In this document: positions 21,058 through 30,389 of the stretch, piece after piece
Numbering within the stretch: position 1 is the stretch's first letter
Layout: each line of letters begins with the position of its first letter
DNA from: Pseudomonas sp. SL4(2022)
GTDB lineage: Bacteria; Pseudomonadota; Gammaproteobacteria; Pseudomonadales; Pseudomonadaceae
Length of the DNA: 64,000 nt
Reading direction: 5' to 3'
Assembly (NCBI RefSeq): GCF_026625725.1
Contig: NZ_CP113060.1
Span: 2,548,001 to 2,612,000, forward strand
Position numbers and translations under genes: made by a program
The notes under the pieces: model-generated
Told to the model about the DNA's origin: nothing
The model's input: the letters and a program-made list of their open reading frames with translations, nothing else
The model's database searches: none

Positions 21058-21657
21058 TTAGTGAATAAACAACAGCGCCAGCAGAACGGGGAGCACCAGG
21101 CCCAGGCCGAGCATCGGCCAGGTGCTGGGGCGGTTACCGGCGTAGCGTTGCAGCAACAGCAGGCCGCTGAGGCTGAACACCACACAGAGCACGGCAAATA
21201 CGTCGATAAACCAGGCCCACGCGGTGCCAGTGTTGCGGCCCTTGTGCAGGTCATTCAGGTAGGCGATCCAGCCGCGATCGGTGGACTCGAACTCCAGTGC
21301 GCCGGATTCGATATCCAGGCTCAGCCAGGCATCGCCACCGGGGCGCGGTAAACCGATATACAGCTCACCATCCGACCATTCGGCGTCACGGCCATCCAGA
21401 CGAATTGCCAGTTCGGCTTCCAGCCACTGGCGCAGATTCAGCGGCAGGCCCTGGCTTGGCTGTTTGTCTTGTAGCGCGGCCTGCAGCGCCTCGGGCAATT
21501 GCGCCTGATGGCTGATCACCTGGGGTTTTGCTTCGATCTGCGTGGCATGGTTGAGGGTGATGCCCGTGACGGCAAACAGCAGCATGCCGGCCAGGCACAA
21601 GGCGGAGCTGATCCAGTGCCATTGGCGCAGGGTGCCGAGCCAGAAGGAATGAGGCAT
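21058..21657 (-). CDS. PepSY-associated membrane protein
   Basis: A 199-residue inner-membrane protein. The N-terminal RQWHWISSALCLAGMLLFAVTGI is a membrane helix of the PepSY-TM type. A ~90-residue outside domain with SLDIESGALEFES and DRGWIAYLNDLHKGR follows, then two more helices at the C-terminus. The histidine after the NDL motif resembles haem-coordinating positions in PepSY-TM reductases. It is the first gene of the minus-strand operon ending with the flavoreductase. In P. aeruginosa, PiuB joins a PepSY part and a flavoreductase in one chain, as I recall. Here they are separate genes. Confidence 0.87.
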   Translation of the reverse strand: MPHSFWLGTLRQWHWISSALCLAGMLLFAVTGITLNHATQIEAKPQVISHQAQLPEALQAALQDKQPSQGLPLNLRQWLEAELAIRLDGRDAEWSDGELYIGLPRPGGDAWLSLDIESGALEFESTDRGWIAYLNDLHKGRNTGTAWAWFIDVFAVLCVVFSLSGLLLLQRYAGNRPSTWPMLGLGLVLPVLLALLFIH

Positions 21658-21853
21658 AGACGCGACGTGTCAGTAGGTGTGGGTGTGTGGGAGGGCGATT
21701 GTAGTGAATTTTTAATGCTAAGCAGGATTATTTACAAACAATATACATTCCTATTGAGGTGTTGCGTATCGGCCTGGCATCAGGTCTGCCCTATGACGGC
21801 GCGAACTGCGTTGCGGGCTTCCCGTCACGGCAATGCGCCACTAAGCTGATGGC
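21658..21853. promoter_or_regulatory. Divergent promoter region PepSY operon / pxpA
   Basis: This 196-base region contains an AT-rich core (about 21705-21765). It must contain both outward promoters. A Fur site for the PepSY operon would be expected, but I find no match above about half of the consensus. Confidence 0.4.
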
Positions 21854-22597
21854 ATGAAAACAATCCTGCTGAACTGCGACATGGGTGAAAGCTTCGGCGT
21901 GTGGCGCATGGGCGATGACGTGCATGCCATGCCGCTGATTGATCAGGCCAACCTGGCCTGCGGCTTTCATGCGTCCGACCCGCTGACCATGCAACGCACC
22001 GTCGCCCTGGCGGTAGAGCATGGGGTGAGCGTTGGCGCGCACCCGGCCTATCCGGATCTGCTCGGGTTTGGCCGGCGGCATATCGCCTGCTCGCCCGAGG
22101 AGGTCACTGCGCTGGTGCTGTATCAGCTCGGCGCACTGGATGCCTTCTGTCGCGCAGCCGGCACTCAGCTGGCCTACGTCAAACCGCATGGTGCGCTGTA
22201 CAACGATCTGGTGCGCGATGATGCGCTGTTCAATGCGGTGCTTGAGGCTTGCGCCAGTTACCGCAAAGGCTTGCCGCTGATGGTGCTGGCGCTGGCCGAC
22301 AACAGCCGCGAACTGCGCCTGGCTGATGCTGCGGAGGTGCCGTTGATGTTCGAGGCCTTTGCCGACCGCGCCTACCTGGCCGACGGGCAGTTGGCGCCAC
22401 GGCGCTTGAGCGGCGCGGTGCACCATGATCCTCAACGGATTTTTCAGCAGGCCCTGGCGATTGCCCAAGGCGAGCCGTTTGCCGATATCGATGGCAAGCC
22501 GCTGCAGCTGCGCGCCGACAGCCTCTGTGTACATGGCGATAACGCCGACTCCCTGGCTGTGCTGCGGCGCTTGCGGGCCAGCCTGGACGCTCTATGA
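21854..22597 (+). CDS. pxpA: 5-oxoprolinase subunit A (LamB/YcsF family)
   Basis: A 247-residue protein with the family start LNCDMGESFGVW, then NLACGFHASDP, VGAHPAYPDL and YVKPHGALYN. PxpA works with PxpB and PxpC to hydrolyse 5-oxoproline (pyroglutamate) to glutamate using ATP. Its stop overlaps the pxpB start by four bases, so the three genes form a coupled operon. The enzyme recycles a spontaneous glutamine/glutamate damage product. Confidence 0.95.
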   Translation: MKTILLNCDMGESFGVWRMGDDVHAMPLIDQANLACGFHASDPLTMQRTVALAVEHGVSVGAHPAYPDLLGFGRRHIACSPEEVTALVLYQLGALDAFCRAAGTQLAYVKPHGALYNDLVRDDALFNAVLEACASYRKGLPLMVLALADNSRELRLADAAEVPLMFEAFADRAYLADGQLAPRRLSGAVHHDPQRIFQQALAIAQGEPFADIDGKPLQLRADSLCVHGDNADSLAVLRRLRASLDAL

Positions 22598-23271
22598 TTC
22601 GCCTCGAACCGGCCGGTGCCGAAGCGCTGCTGCTGGTGCTGGCCGAACAGCCGGAGGCGCGGCTGCCGCAGCGTATCGCCCTGCTGGCCGAGCGCATCCG
22701 TAGCGAGCTGGACGAGGACCTCACCGACCTGGTGCCGGGCTGGACCAGCCTGCTGTTGCACTATGACCTGCTGCGTACCGATCACCTGCAACTGGCCGAG
22801 CGGCTCAAGCCGCTGCTGGAGCGCTGGTTGGCCGAGCCTTTTGTCGCGCAGGCCGGGCGGCTGCATCAAATCCCTATCTTGTATAACGGTGAAGACCTCG
22901 TCGAGGTCGCGCGCCTGTGTCAGCTCACTGTCTCTCAGGTGATCGAGTTGCATGCGGCGACCGAGTACCGCGTTGGCGCGATTGGTTTTGCCCCAGGCTT
23001 TGCCTACCTCGGTAAGCTGGATGCGCGCCTTGCATTGCCGCGCCGCGCCACCCCGCGCATCGCTGTGCCGGCCGGTAGCCTGGCAATTGCCGAGCGGCAG
23101 ACGGCGATCTACCCACACAATTCGCCCGGCGGCTGGCACCTGATCGGTCGCTGCCCCTGGGCGCTGTTCGATGCTGGGCGAACGCCGCCATGCCCGCTGG
23201 CGCTGGGTGATCAGGTGCGCTTTCGCAGCATTGATGAGCGTGACTTTATTGGCGAAGGTGGTCAGTTATGA
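22594..23271 (+). CDS. pxpB: 5-oxoprolinase subunit B (allophanate hydrolase subunit 1 family)
   Basis: 225 residues. The signature GFAPGFAYLG is followed by PRRATPRIAVPAGSLAIAE and the C-terminal NSPGGWHLIGR motif, typical of KipI/PxpB. It overlaps pxpA at the start and pxpC at the end by four bases each (ATGA). It functions as a complex with PxpC in ATP-dependent 5-oxoproline opening. Confidence 0.95.
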   Translation: MIRLEPAGAEALLLVLAEQPEARLPQRIALLAERIRSELDEDLTDLVPGWTSLLLHYDLLRTDHLQLAERLKPLLERWLAEPFVAQAGRLHQIPILYNGEDLVEVARLCQLTVSQVIELHAATEYRVGAIGFAPGFAYLGKLDARLALPRRATPRIAVPAGSLAIAERQTAIYPHNSPGGWHLIGRCPWALFDAGRTPPCPLALGDQVRFRSIDERDFIGEGGQL

Positions 23272-24173
23272 GCGGCCTGCGGGTGCTCAAACCTGGGCCG
23301 CAGAGCCTGCTGCAGGATGCCGGGCGGCGCGGCTGGCAACACGTGGGCGTATCGCCCGCCGGACCGCTGGATTGGCATGGTGCGGCCTGGGCCAATCATC
23401 TGCTGAACAACCCCTGGGGCACGCCGCTGCTGGAGATCGCCCTGGGCGGCGTCGAGTTGCAGGCTGAGGTCGACACCTGGGTGGCGGTGTGCGGCGCGCA
23501 GGTGCCGCTAAGTCTGGATGATCAGCCGCAGCCGCTGTGGACGCGTTTGCCGCTGCGCAAAGGGCAACGGCTGCGTCTGGGCTTTGCCCGCAGCGGCCAG
23601 CGTGCCTATCTGGCGGTGGCTGGCGGCTTTATTGCGGCGGCGCTGCTGGGTAGCGTCAGCGTGCAGCTGCGCGAGGGGCTGGGCCGGGCCTTGCAGGCGG
23701 GGGATCTGCTGGCTTGTCGCCCCGCGCATTTTACTCTCGCGGCCAGCGTGCCCTGGCCCTATCTGCCGAATTACCACTGCAAACCCTTGCTGCGGGTGAT
23801 TACCGGCGGCGATGCGGCGAGTTTCGAGGAAGACCAGTTACAGGGCTTTTTCGCCCAGACCTGGCAGCTCAGCCCGCACTCCGATCGCATGGGCGCGCGG
23901 CTGCTTGGCGAGGCTGTGCAGCCGCCCGTGCGGCAGTGGTCATTGGGGGTTGGTCGTGGGGCGATTCAGGTGCCGCCGGATGGGCAGCCAATCATCCTGC
24001 AGGCCGATCACCAGAGCATGGGCGGTTACCCGTTGCTCGGTTGGCTGCATCCGCTCGATCAAGGTCGTCTGGCGCAATGCCCGGCGCACCATCCACTGCG
24101 GTTCACCCCGGTCAGCATCGGCGACGCCCAGGCTGAATTGCGTGAGTTTTACCGATTTTTTCGTCGCTTATAG
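23268..24173 (+). CDS. pxpC: 5-oxoprolinase subunit C (biotin-dependent carboxyltransferase-like)
   Basis: 301 residues of the KipA/PxpC family. It opens with VLKPGPQSLLQDAGRRGWQ and continues with GVSPAGPLDW, an LAVAGG strand, and the conserved SDRMGARL. It ends 9 bases before an intergenic repeat element. The product joins PxpB in the hydrolase complex. Confidence 0.94.
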   Translation: MSGLRVLKPGPQSLLQDAGRRGWQHVGVSPAGPLDWHGAAWANHLLNNPWGTPLLEIALGGVELQAEVDTWVAVCGAQVPLSLDDQPQPLWTRLPLRKGQRLRLGFARSGQRAYLAVAGGFIAAALLGSVSVQLREGLGRALQAGDLLACRPAHFTLAASVPWPYLPNYHCKPLLRVITGGDAASFEEDQLQGFFAQTWQLSPHSDRMGARLLGEAVQPPVRQWSLGVGRGAIQVPPDGQPIILQADHQSMGGYPLLGWLHPLDQGRLAQCPAHHPLRFTPVSIGDAQAELREFYRFFRRL

Positions 24174-24181
24174 GCGCTTTT

Positions 24182-24345
24182 GTAGCGTGGGTTAGTCGCG
24201 CATGGCCACGATGTGCAGGCCTATGCGGACTTGAGCGCTGCGTAACCCACCAAGCGGTAGTCGATCTTTCAACCGCCTGGTGGGTTGCGGCGCAACGGGC
24301 TAGCGGCAGCTTGTAGTCTGCGGTTATGCGCCTAACCCACCCTAC
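24182..24345. repeat. Intergenic nested inverted-repeat element
   Basis: The ends GTAGCGTGGGTTAG and CTAACCCACCCTAC pair with one mismatch. Nested inside are GTAACCCACC (24242-24251) and GGTGGGTTGC (24279-24288), again one mismatch, flanking an AGCGGT/ACCGCC pair. The ~164-base unit fills the gap between pxpC and convergent lnt. It resembles the TGGGTTA-type dispersed repeats common in Pseudomonas intergenic DNA. It may form a bidirectional 3'-end hairpin. Confidence 0.65.
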
Positions 24346-24368
24346 GAGTGGGTGTGTTGCGCGTGTCT

Positions 24369-25889
24369 CTACAGGGTTTTGGCCATACGGCTGGCCAGCA
24401 GCGCCCAGGCAAATAGCCCCAGGCAGATGATCAGCATCGGCCAGCCGCGCCAGTAGAGGTAAGGCGTGAGGCCCTGCATCGGTTGCACCTGGCCGTAGAG
24501 CACCGCCTGCTCGAACTGCGGCAGTTGCGTGGTGATCTGGCCTTGCGGGTCGATCAGTGCGGTGACGCCATTGTTGGTTGCGCGGATCATCCAGCGGCCG
24601 GCTTCCAGGGCGCGCATCTGCGCCATCTGCAGGTGCTGCAGCGGGCCGATGGAGCGGCCGAACCAGGTGTCGTTGCTGATGGTCAGCAGCAGGTCACTCT
24701 GCGCTGCCAGGCTGGCGGCGAACTCGGGGTAGACCACTTCGTAGCAGATCAGCGAAGCCAAGGCGTGACCTTTGGCTTGCAACAAGCCCTGCTCGGCGGA
24801 GCCGCGGGCGAAGTCGGACATGGGCAGGTCAAAGAACGCAATCAGTCCGCGCAGCAGGTCTTGCAGTGGCACGTACTCACCGAAGGGCACCAGCTTCTGC
24901 TTGAGGTAATCGCCGCTGCCCTGGCCGACCACGCTGATGCCGTTGTAGTAGCGCTGCTCGCCACGCTCGTTGCTCTGGCGAATCGGCACGCCGGTGATCA
25001 GCGCGGCATTGCGCTCGTTGGCGAAGCGATTGATCACGCCCAGGTAACCCTGAGCGCGGTCCTTGAGCACCGGGATGGCGGTTTCCGGCCAGATGATCAG
25101 GTCGGTTGGCTTGGCACTGAAGGTCATGTCGCGGTATAGCGCGAGCTGGGCGTTGAGCTGCTCGGGGTCCCACTTCAGGTTCTGTTCGATATTGCCTTGC
25201 ATGGCGGCAACGTTCAGCGGCTCGCTCAGCGGCTGGGTCCAGGCGTGGCCCTTGAGCGTCAGGCCGGCAATCCATGGCGCGACTAACAGCACAACACCGA
25301 TGGCGAGAAACGCCTTGCGCGCCCGCAGCTGCGCCAGGTTGACCAGCAGGGCGGCGCTCAGGGCCAGGCTGAATGACAGCAGCCAGACACCGCCCACTGG
25401 CGCTAATCCGGACAGCGGGCCGTCGAGTTGGCTGTAACCGGCATAAAGCCAGGGGAAACCGGTGAGAAACCAGCCGCGAAAAGCCTCTTGTGCCAGCCAT
25501 AGCGCGGCAAACGCCAGGGCGTCGGCCAGCGGGGCTTCTACTCGACGCAGCCAGCGTGCCCATACCCATGCGCCGAGCGCAAAAAACAATCCCAGCCCGG
25601 CCACGAACAGCAGGGTTAGCAGCAGCGCCAGTGCGGGCGAGGCGGCGCCGTAATCGTGAATGCTCACATACACCCAGCTGGTGCCTGCGGCGAACAGGCC
25701 AAAGCCATAACTCCAGCCGCGCAGAGCTGCCTGACGCGGCGTGAGGTCACGCAGGCCGAGGTAGAACAGGGCAATGGACAATAGCGCCAGCGGCCACAGG
25801 TCATAGGGCGCCAGCGCCAGTGGTGTGATCGCCCCTGCTACAAGTGCGAGCAGGGTGCCGGGCCAGCCAGGTCGAGTTATCCAATGCAT
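24369..25889 (-). CDS. lnt: Apolipoprotein N-acyltransferase
   Basis: 506 residues: several membrane helices in the first ~215, a nitrilase-fold periplasmic domain, and a final anchor helix. The catalytic Glu (IWPETAIP), Lys (in KQKLVPFGEYVP) and Cys (SLICYEVVYPE) are all present. It adds the third acyl chain to lipoproteins at the outer face of the inner membrane. It is the last gene of the phoH-ybeY-corC-lnt run. Confidence 0.97.
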   Translation of the reverse strand: MHWITRPGWPGTLLALVAGAITPLALAPYDLWPLALLSIALFYLGLRDLTPRQAALRGWSYGFGLFAAGTSWVYVSIHDYGAASPALALLLTLLFVAGLGLFFALGAWVWARWLRRVEAPLADALAFAALWLAQEAFRGWFLTGFPWLYAGYSQLDGPLSGLAPVGGVWLLSFSLALSAALLVNLAQLRARKAFLAIGVVLLVAPWIAGLTLKGHAWTQPLSEPLNVAAMQGNIEQNLKWDPEQLNAQLALYRDMTFSAKPTDLIIWPETAIPVLKDRAQGYLGVINRFANERNAALITGVPIRQSNERGEQRYYNGISVVGQGSGDYLKQKLVPFGEYVPLQDLLRGLIAFFDLPMSDFARGSAEQGLLQAKGHALASLICYEVVYPEFAASLAAQSDLLLTISNDTWFGRSIGPLQHLQMAQMRALEAGRWMIRATNNGVTALIDPQGQITTQLPQFEQAVLYGQVQPMQGLTPYLYWRGWPMLIICLGLFAWALLASRMAKTL

Positions 25890-25989
25890 GGGTGCAGATC
25901 CTTGGATTGCGGTGGCGCAAGGGTAAAGCGCAGGCGCAGGCGGGGGAAGTGTCGCCCGCCGACCACCATTGCCGATGGCCGGCTGCGGA

Positions 25990-26829
25990 TCAGTTATTGA
26001 TCGGCGTCAGGCGCAGCAGATGAATGCGCCGGCTGTCGGCGTTGAGCACGCGGAAACGAAACTCGCCGATCTCGGTGACTTCATTGCGTTTGGGCAGGTG
26101 GCCGAAGGCGCTCATCACCAGACCACCGACGGTATCGAATTCATCGTCGGAGAATGCGGTGTCGAAGACTTCGTTGAAGCTGTCGATTGGTGTCAGCGCT
26201 TTGACCAGGAAGTCGCCGGAGGGCAGTGGTTTGACGTAGCTGTCTTCTTCCACGTCGTGCTCGTCTTCGATATCGCCGACGATCTGCTCAAGCACGTCCT
26301 CGATGGTCACCAGGCCAGCGACGCCGCCGTACTCATCAATCACCACGGCCATGTGGTTGTGGTTGGCGCGGAATTCGCGCAGCAGCACGTTGAGGCGCTT
26401 GGACTCGGGCACAAAGGTGGCCGGTCGCAGCAGGTCCTTGATATTGAAATTGGACTGCTCGCCCGAGAGGATCAGCGGCAGCAGGTCCTTGGCCAGGAGA
26501 ATGCCGACCACATCGTCGAGGCTTTCGCCCACCACCGGGTAGCGCGAGTGCGCCGCTTCGATGATCGCCGGCAGGAATTCCTTGGGCGACTGATTGGCCT
26601 TGATGCTCATCATTTGTGAGCGCGGCACCATAATGTCGCGAACCTGCAGGTCGGCGACCTGAATTGCACCTTCAACGATGGCCAGTGCTTCGCTGTCGAG
26701 CAGCTTGTTCTGGTGCGCTTCGCGCAGCACTTCCAGCAATTCCTTGCGGTTTTTCGGCTCATGAGCAAAAGCCTGGGTCAGTCTGTTAAACCAGGACTTC
26801 TGCTCGTTGCTCGATCGGTCTTCGCTCAT
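25990..26829 (-). CDS. corC: CBS-domain transporter-associated protein CorC
   Basis: 279 residues with no membrane segment. Paired CBS domains (about 65-190, with VRDIMVPRSQM, RYPVVGES and MAVVIDEYGGVAGLVTIEDV) are followed by a CorC/HlyC C-terminal domain. It is linked to magnesium/cobalt homeostasis. It lies 54 bases downstream of ybeY and 100 bases upstream of lnt, a conserved Pseudomonas order. Confidence 0.94.
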   Translation of the reverse strand: MSEDRSSNEQKSWFNRLTQAFAHEPKNRKELLEVLREAHQNKLLDSEALAIVEGAIQVADLQVRDIMVPRSQMMSIKANQSPKEFLPAIIEAAHSRYPVVGESLDDVVGILLAKDLLPLILSGEQSNFNIKDLLRPATFVPESKRLNVLLREFRANHNHMAVVIDEYGGVAGLVTIEDVLEQIVGDIEDEHDVEEDSYVKPLPSGDFLVKALTPIDSFNEVFDTAFSDDEFDTVGGLVMSAFGHLPKRNEVTEIGEFRFRVLNADSRRIHLLRLTPINN

Positions 26830-26883
26830 GGTGGTTACTCAGGAACCTTTTGTAATTTCAGTTGGGTTTGCGTAGAGGGGCAT

Positions 26884-27342
26884 TTATTCGTGGTCGGCGT
26901 AAGGGTCGGGATGCCCTAACTCAGCCAGCAATTCTCGTTCCAGCGCTTCCATCTCTTCGGCTTCCTCATCCTCGATATGGTCATAGCCGAGCAGGTGCAA
27001 ACAGCCGTGTATCACCAGGTGCGCCCAATGCGCTTCGCTGGTTTTCGCTTGCTCCTGGGCTTCGCGCTCGACCACCGGTACGCAGATCACCAGGTCGCCC
27101 AGCAGCGGGATATCCAAAAACTCGTCCGGTACATCCGCAGGGAAGGAGAGCACGTTGGTGGCGTAATCTTTATGACGCCAGGTGTGATTGAGTTCGCGGC
27201 CCTCGGCTTCATCGACCAGGCGAATGGTCAGTTCGGAGTCAGCGCTGCGCAGGCGCAGGGCGATCTCGCACCAGGCGCGGAACTGCGCTTCGCTCGGCAG
27301 GGTGGCGGCATCGCTGGCGATCTGCAGATCAAGTTCAAGCAT
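26884..27342 (-). CDS. ybeY: Endoribonuclease YbeY
   Basis: I use ATG 27342 ([10 protein letters not shown]), giving 152 residues, the normal length. The longer frame to 27483 lies inside phoH and is antisense-like. The zinc motif [11 protein letters not shown] is intact. YbeY is a single-strand endoribonuclease needed for 16S rRNA 3' maturation and ribosome quality control. It overlaps the 3' end of phoH by eight bases, so translation is probably coupled. Confidence 0.95.
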   Translation of the reverse strand: MLELDLQIASDAATLPSEAQFRAWCEIALRLRSADSELTIRLVDEAEGRELNHTWRHKDYATNVLSFPADVPDEFLDIPLLGDLVICVPVVEREAQEQAKTSEAHWAHLVIHGCLHLLGYDHIEDEEAEEMEALERELLAELGHPDPYADHE

Positions 27343-28339
27343 TGCGATCACTCTGGCCATTGTCTGGCATGCCCTGGGCGCGGCTGTCGTAGCGCTCGTA
27401 GGCTTCAACGATGCGTTGCACCAACGGGTGGCGCACCACGTCCTTGGGCTTGAAGTGGGTAAAGCTGATGCCTGGGACGTCACGTAACACGTCGATCACG
27501 TGGGTCAGGCCACTTTTGGTGCCGCGCGGCAGGTCGACCTGAGTGATATCGCCGGTAATCACCGCAGTGGAGCCGAAGCCGATGCGGGTGAGGAACATCT
27601 TCATCTGCTCAAGCGTGGTGTTCTGGCTTTCGTCGAGGATGATAAAGCTGTTGTTCAGCGTGCGGCCGCGCATATAGGCCAGCGGCGCGACTTCAATCAC
27701 CTGTTTCTCGATCAGCTTGGCCACCTGCTCAAAGCCGAGCATCTCGTAGAGCGCGTCGTACAGGGGGCGCAGGTAGGGGTCGATCTTCTGCGACAGGTCG
27801 CCGGGCAAAAAGCCCAGCTTCTCGCCAGCCTCTACCGCCGGGCGCACCAGCAGGATGCGGCGAATCTGCTCGCGCTCCAGGGCGTCCACTGCGCAGGCCA
27901 CCGCCAGGTAGGTCTTGCCAGTACCGGCTGGGCCTATGCCGAAGTTGATGTCGTGGTCGAGGATGGCTTTGACATAGCGCTGCTGATTGGCGCCGCGTGG
28001 GCGAATCATGCCCTTGCGGGTGCGCAGGGCGACGCTGGCTTCGACGGTCGGGTTGCTCAGCTCCTCGATACCGGATTCCTGCAGGAACAGGTGCACCAGG
28101 TCAGGCGACAGTTCGGTGCTTTGGGTTTCGCGGTAGAGGCGGCGCAGCAGTTGCTCGGCGGCGCGGGTCTGCCCTGCGGTACCGACCAGTTCGAACTGGT
28201 TGCCGCGATTGCGCAATTCGATGCCCAGGCGCTGTTCAATCAGGCGCAGGTGCTCATCAAATTGGCCGCACAGGTTGGCGAAGCGGCGGGCCTCAAAGGG
28301 TTCAAGGATAAAGCGAAGCGGTTCTATGGGCGCGTTCAA
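27335..28339 (-). CDS. ybeZ: PhoH family ATPase (YbeZ)
   Basis: 334 residues. The Walker [10 protein letters not shown] (about residue 135) and Walker B with ILDESQNTT, plus [14 protein letters not shown], mark a PhoH-type P-loop protein. Family members act as RNA-associated ATPases and interact with YbeY, whose gene overlaps here by eight bases. The N-terminal ~100 residues form the KH-like region usual in the family. Transcribed with miaB upstream (88-base gap). Confidence 0.95.
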   Translation of the reverse strand: MNAPIEPLRFILEPFEARRFANLCGQFDEHLRLIEQRLGIELRNRGNQFELVGTAGQTRAAEQLLRRLYRETQSTELSPDLVHLFLQESGIEELSNPTVEASVALRTRKGMIRPRGANQQRYVKAILDHDINFGIGPAGTGKTYLAVACAVDALEREQIRRILLVRPAVEAGEKLGFLPGDLSQKIDPYLRPLYDALYEMLGFEQVAKLIEKQVIEVAPLAYMRGRTLNNSFIILDESQNTTLEQMKMFLTRIGFGSTAVITGDITQVDLPRGTKSGLTHVIDVLRDVPGISFTHFKPKDVVRHPLVQRIVEAYERYDSRAQGMPDNGQSDRNA

Positions 28340-28427
28340 GGTCGTGTGATGGCCGCCAGTCGGCTGGGGTAGTGGACTGAAGAATAGCGCCAGCGGCCGC
28401 GAGGGGGAAGCTCAGGCCGCTGCACCT

Positions 28428-29771
28428 TTAGTCGCAGACGGTTTCGCTGATCAGCGTACCGCGTAGCGAGTTGGGCATGGCTTCGTCGATATGCACGTCG
28501 ACAAACTGGCCGATCAGGCGTGGGTTGTCGCTGCGGAAGTTGACCACGCGATTGCTCTCGGTGCGCCCCTGGAGCATGCCGGGGTCCTTCTTCGAGTAAT
28601 CGTTGACCAAGATGCGCTGCACAGTGCCAGCCATGCGTCGGCTGTTCTCGAAACCCTGCTGGGTGATGCGGTGTTGCAGCAGTGCCAGGCGCTGTTTTTT
28701 CAGCTCCAGCGGGGTGTCGTCGGGCAGGTCGGCCGCCGGGGTGCCGGGGCGCGCGCTGTAGACGAAGGAGTAGCAGAAGTCGAAACCGACATCCTCGACC
28801 AGCTTCAGGGTCTGCTCGAAGTCTTTCTCGGTTTCACCGGGGAAGCCGACGATAAAGTCCGAGCTGATCAGGATGTCCGGCACGGCGGCTTTCAGTTTGC
28901 GGATGCGTGACTTGTATTCCAGCACCGTGTGATTGCGCTTCATGGCCGCGAGAATGCGGTCAGAGCCTGATTGCACGGGCAGGTGCAGGTACTTCACCAG
29001 CTCCGGGATCTCTGCGTGGGCTTGGATCAGCGCGTCGGAGAACTCCAGCGGGTGGCTGGTGGTGTAGCGGATGCGGTCAATACCATCGATGGCGGCCACG
29101 GCGTAGAGCAGCTCGGCGAAGTCGGCGATCTGCCCATTCGCAGTTGCGCCGCGGTAGCCGTTGACGTTCTGCCCGAGCAGGGTGACTTCGCGCACACCGT
29201 GTTCGGCCAGGTGAATGATCTCGGCCAGTACATCGGCCATCGGCCGGCTGACTTCTTCACCGCGGGTATAGGGCACCACGCAAAAGGTGCAGTACTTGCT
29301 GCAGCCTTCCATTACCGACACATAAGCGCTTGGGCCATCCACGCGCGGCTCGGGCAGGCGGTCGAACTTCTCGATTTCAGGGAAGCTGATATCCACCTGA
29401 GCGATCTTGGTGCTGCGCGCGGCGTCGATCATTTCCGGCAGGCGGTGCAGGGTCTGCGGGCCGAAGACCACGTCGACGTAGGGTGCGCGATCACGAATCG
29501 CCGCGCCTTCCTGGCTGGCCACACAGCCGCCAACGCCGATCACCAGGTCGGGGTTGGCAATCTTCAGCTTTTGCCAGCGGCCGAGTTGCGAGAACACCTT
29601 GTCCTGGGCTTTTTCGCGGATCGAACAGGTGTTGAGCAGGATGATGTCAGCATCTGCCGCCTGTTCGGTGACTTCCAGGGCTTGATGTTCACCCAGCAGG
29701 TCGATCATGCGCGAGCTGTCGTACTCGTTCATCTGGCAACCGTGGGTTTCTATATAAAGCTTCTTGGTCAT
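28428..29771 (-). CDS. miaB: tRNA-2-methylthio-N6-dimethylallyladenosine synthase
   Basis: 447 residues. The N-terminal UPF0004 domain begins [13 protein letters not shown] and has further cysteines in [10 protein letters not shown] and GVGGCVA for one 4Fe-4S cluster. The radical-SAM motif [16 protein letters not shown] follows near residue 155. A TRAM-like C-terminus around VQRILV ends the chain. MiaB methylthiolates i6A37 in tRNA. It is divergent from the DUF1820 gene with 134 bases between. Confidence 0.97.
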   Translation of the reverse strand: MTKKLYIETHGCQMNEYDSSRMIDLLGEHQALEVTEQAADADIILLNTCSIREKAQDKVFSQLGRWQKLKIANPDLVIGVGGCVASQEGAAIRDRAPYVDVVFGPQTLHRLPEMIDAARSTKIAQVDISFPEIEKFDRLPEPRVDGPSAYVSVMEGCSKYCTFCVVPYTRGEEVSRPMADVLAEIIHLAEHGVREVTLLGQNVNGYRGATANGQIADFAELLYAVAAIDGIDRIRYTTSHPLEFSDALIQAHAEIPELVKYLHLPVQSGSDRILAAMKRNHTVLEYKSRIRKLKAAVPDILISSDFIVGFPGETEKDFEQTLKLVEDVGFDFCYSFVYSARPGTPAADLPDDTPLELKKQRLALLQHRITQQGFENSRRMAGTVQRILVNDYSKKDPGMLQGRTESNRVVNFRSDNPRLIGQFVDVHIDEAMPNSLRGTLISETVCD

Positions 29772-29905
29772 GCGTGCTCAACAAGGGGGTTGAAGAACCG
29801 CGCATTATAGGGGGCGAAGGCGCGCCTTCCTAGCATTGGCTGCTCGGCGGCTATGCTATGATCCGCGCCCTTTCGATTAACCCCCTCGGTACGAACTGTA
29901 TAGCC

Positions 29906-30229
29906 ATGAGCAAACGCGAGCCCATCTACAAGGTGATTTTCCTCAACCAGGGTCAGGTGTACGAGATGTATGCCAAGCAGATTTTCCAGAGCGATCTGTG
30001 GGGCTTTCTGGAAGTGGAAGAGTTCGTCTTTGGCGAGCGTACCCAGGTGGTTGTCGACCCCAGCGAGGAAAAGCTCAAGGCGCAGTTCGACGGTGTGGTA
30101 CGCAGCTTTATCCCCATGCATGCGATCATCCGCATCGATGAGGTCGAACGCCTGGGTACGCCGAAGATCAGTGATGCCAAGGGCGGTGGCAATGTGATGC
30201 CCTTCCCTATGCCGATGCCTGACAAGTGA
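29906..30229 (+). CDS. DUF1820 family protein
   Basis: The start is ATG 29906 (MSKREPIYKVIF), giving 107 residues. The in-frame upstream ATG would add an unlikely tail. The protein is small and soluble, with EMYAKQIFQSDLWGFLEVEE and a proline-rich MPFPMPMPDK end, as in the DUF1820 family beside miaB in P. aeruginosa. Function unknown. A copy of the 3'-end repeat family begins right after its stop. Confidence 0.88.
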   Translation: MSKREPIYKVIFLNQGQVYEMYAKQIFQSDLWGFLEVEEFVFGERTQVVVDPSEEKLKAQFDGVVRSFIPMHAIIRIDEVERLGTPKISDAKGGGNVMPFPMPMPDK

Positions 30230-30383
30230 AGCTACAGCGCTCGACCATGCGGCGTTAAAAACTGGCTCGGCATGCTCATTTACACCAGTAAATTCCGCTG
30301 CCTCGCCAGTTTTGATCAGCCGAAGGCTGTTACTAACGCAGCGCCTTGCCTGCTCTTTGCTCGTTACGCTTCACGCCCAAACG
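30230..30383 (+). repeat. Stop-codon-proximal dispersed repeat, copy A
   Basis: Begins at the DUF1820 stop. The inner arms AAAACTGGC (30258-30266) and GCCAGTTTT (30305-30313) are perfect complements. The conserved right-hand block is GGCTGTTACTAACGCAGCGCC (about 30325-30345). It is the shortest and most degenerate copy. The central C/D and B/C modules are absent, and the outer arm (CGACCATG) no longer pairs. Same orientation as the upstream gene. Confidence 0.75.
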
Positions 30384-30389
30384 GTTTGA

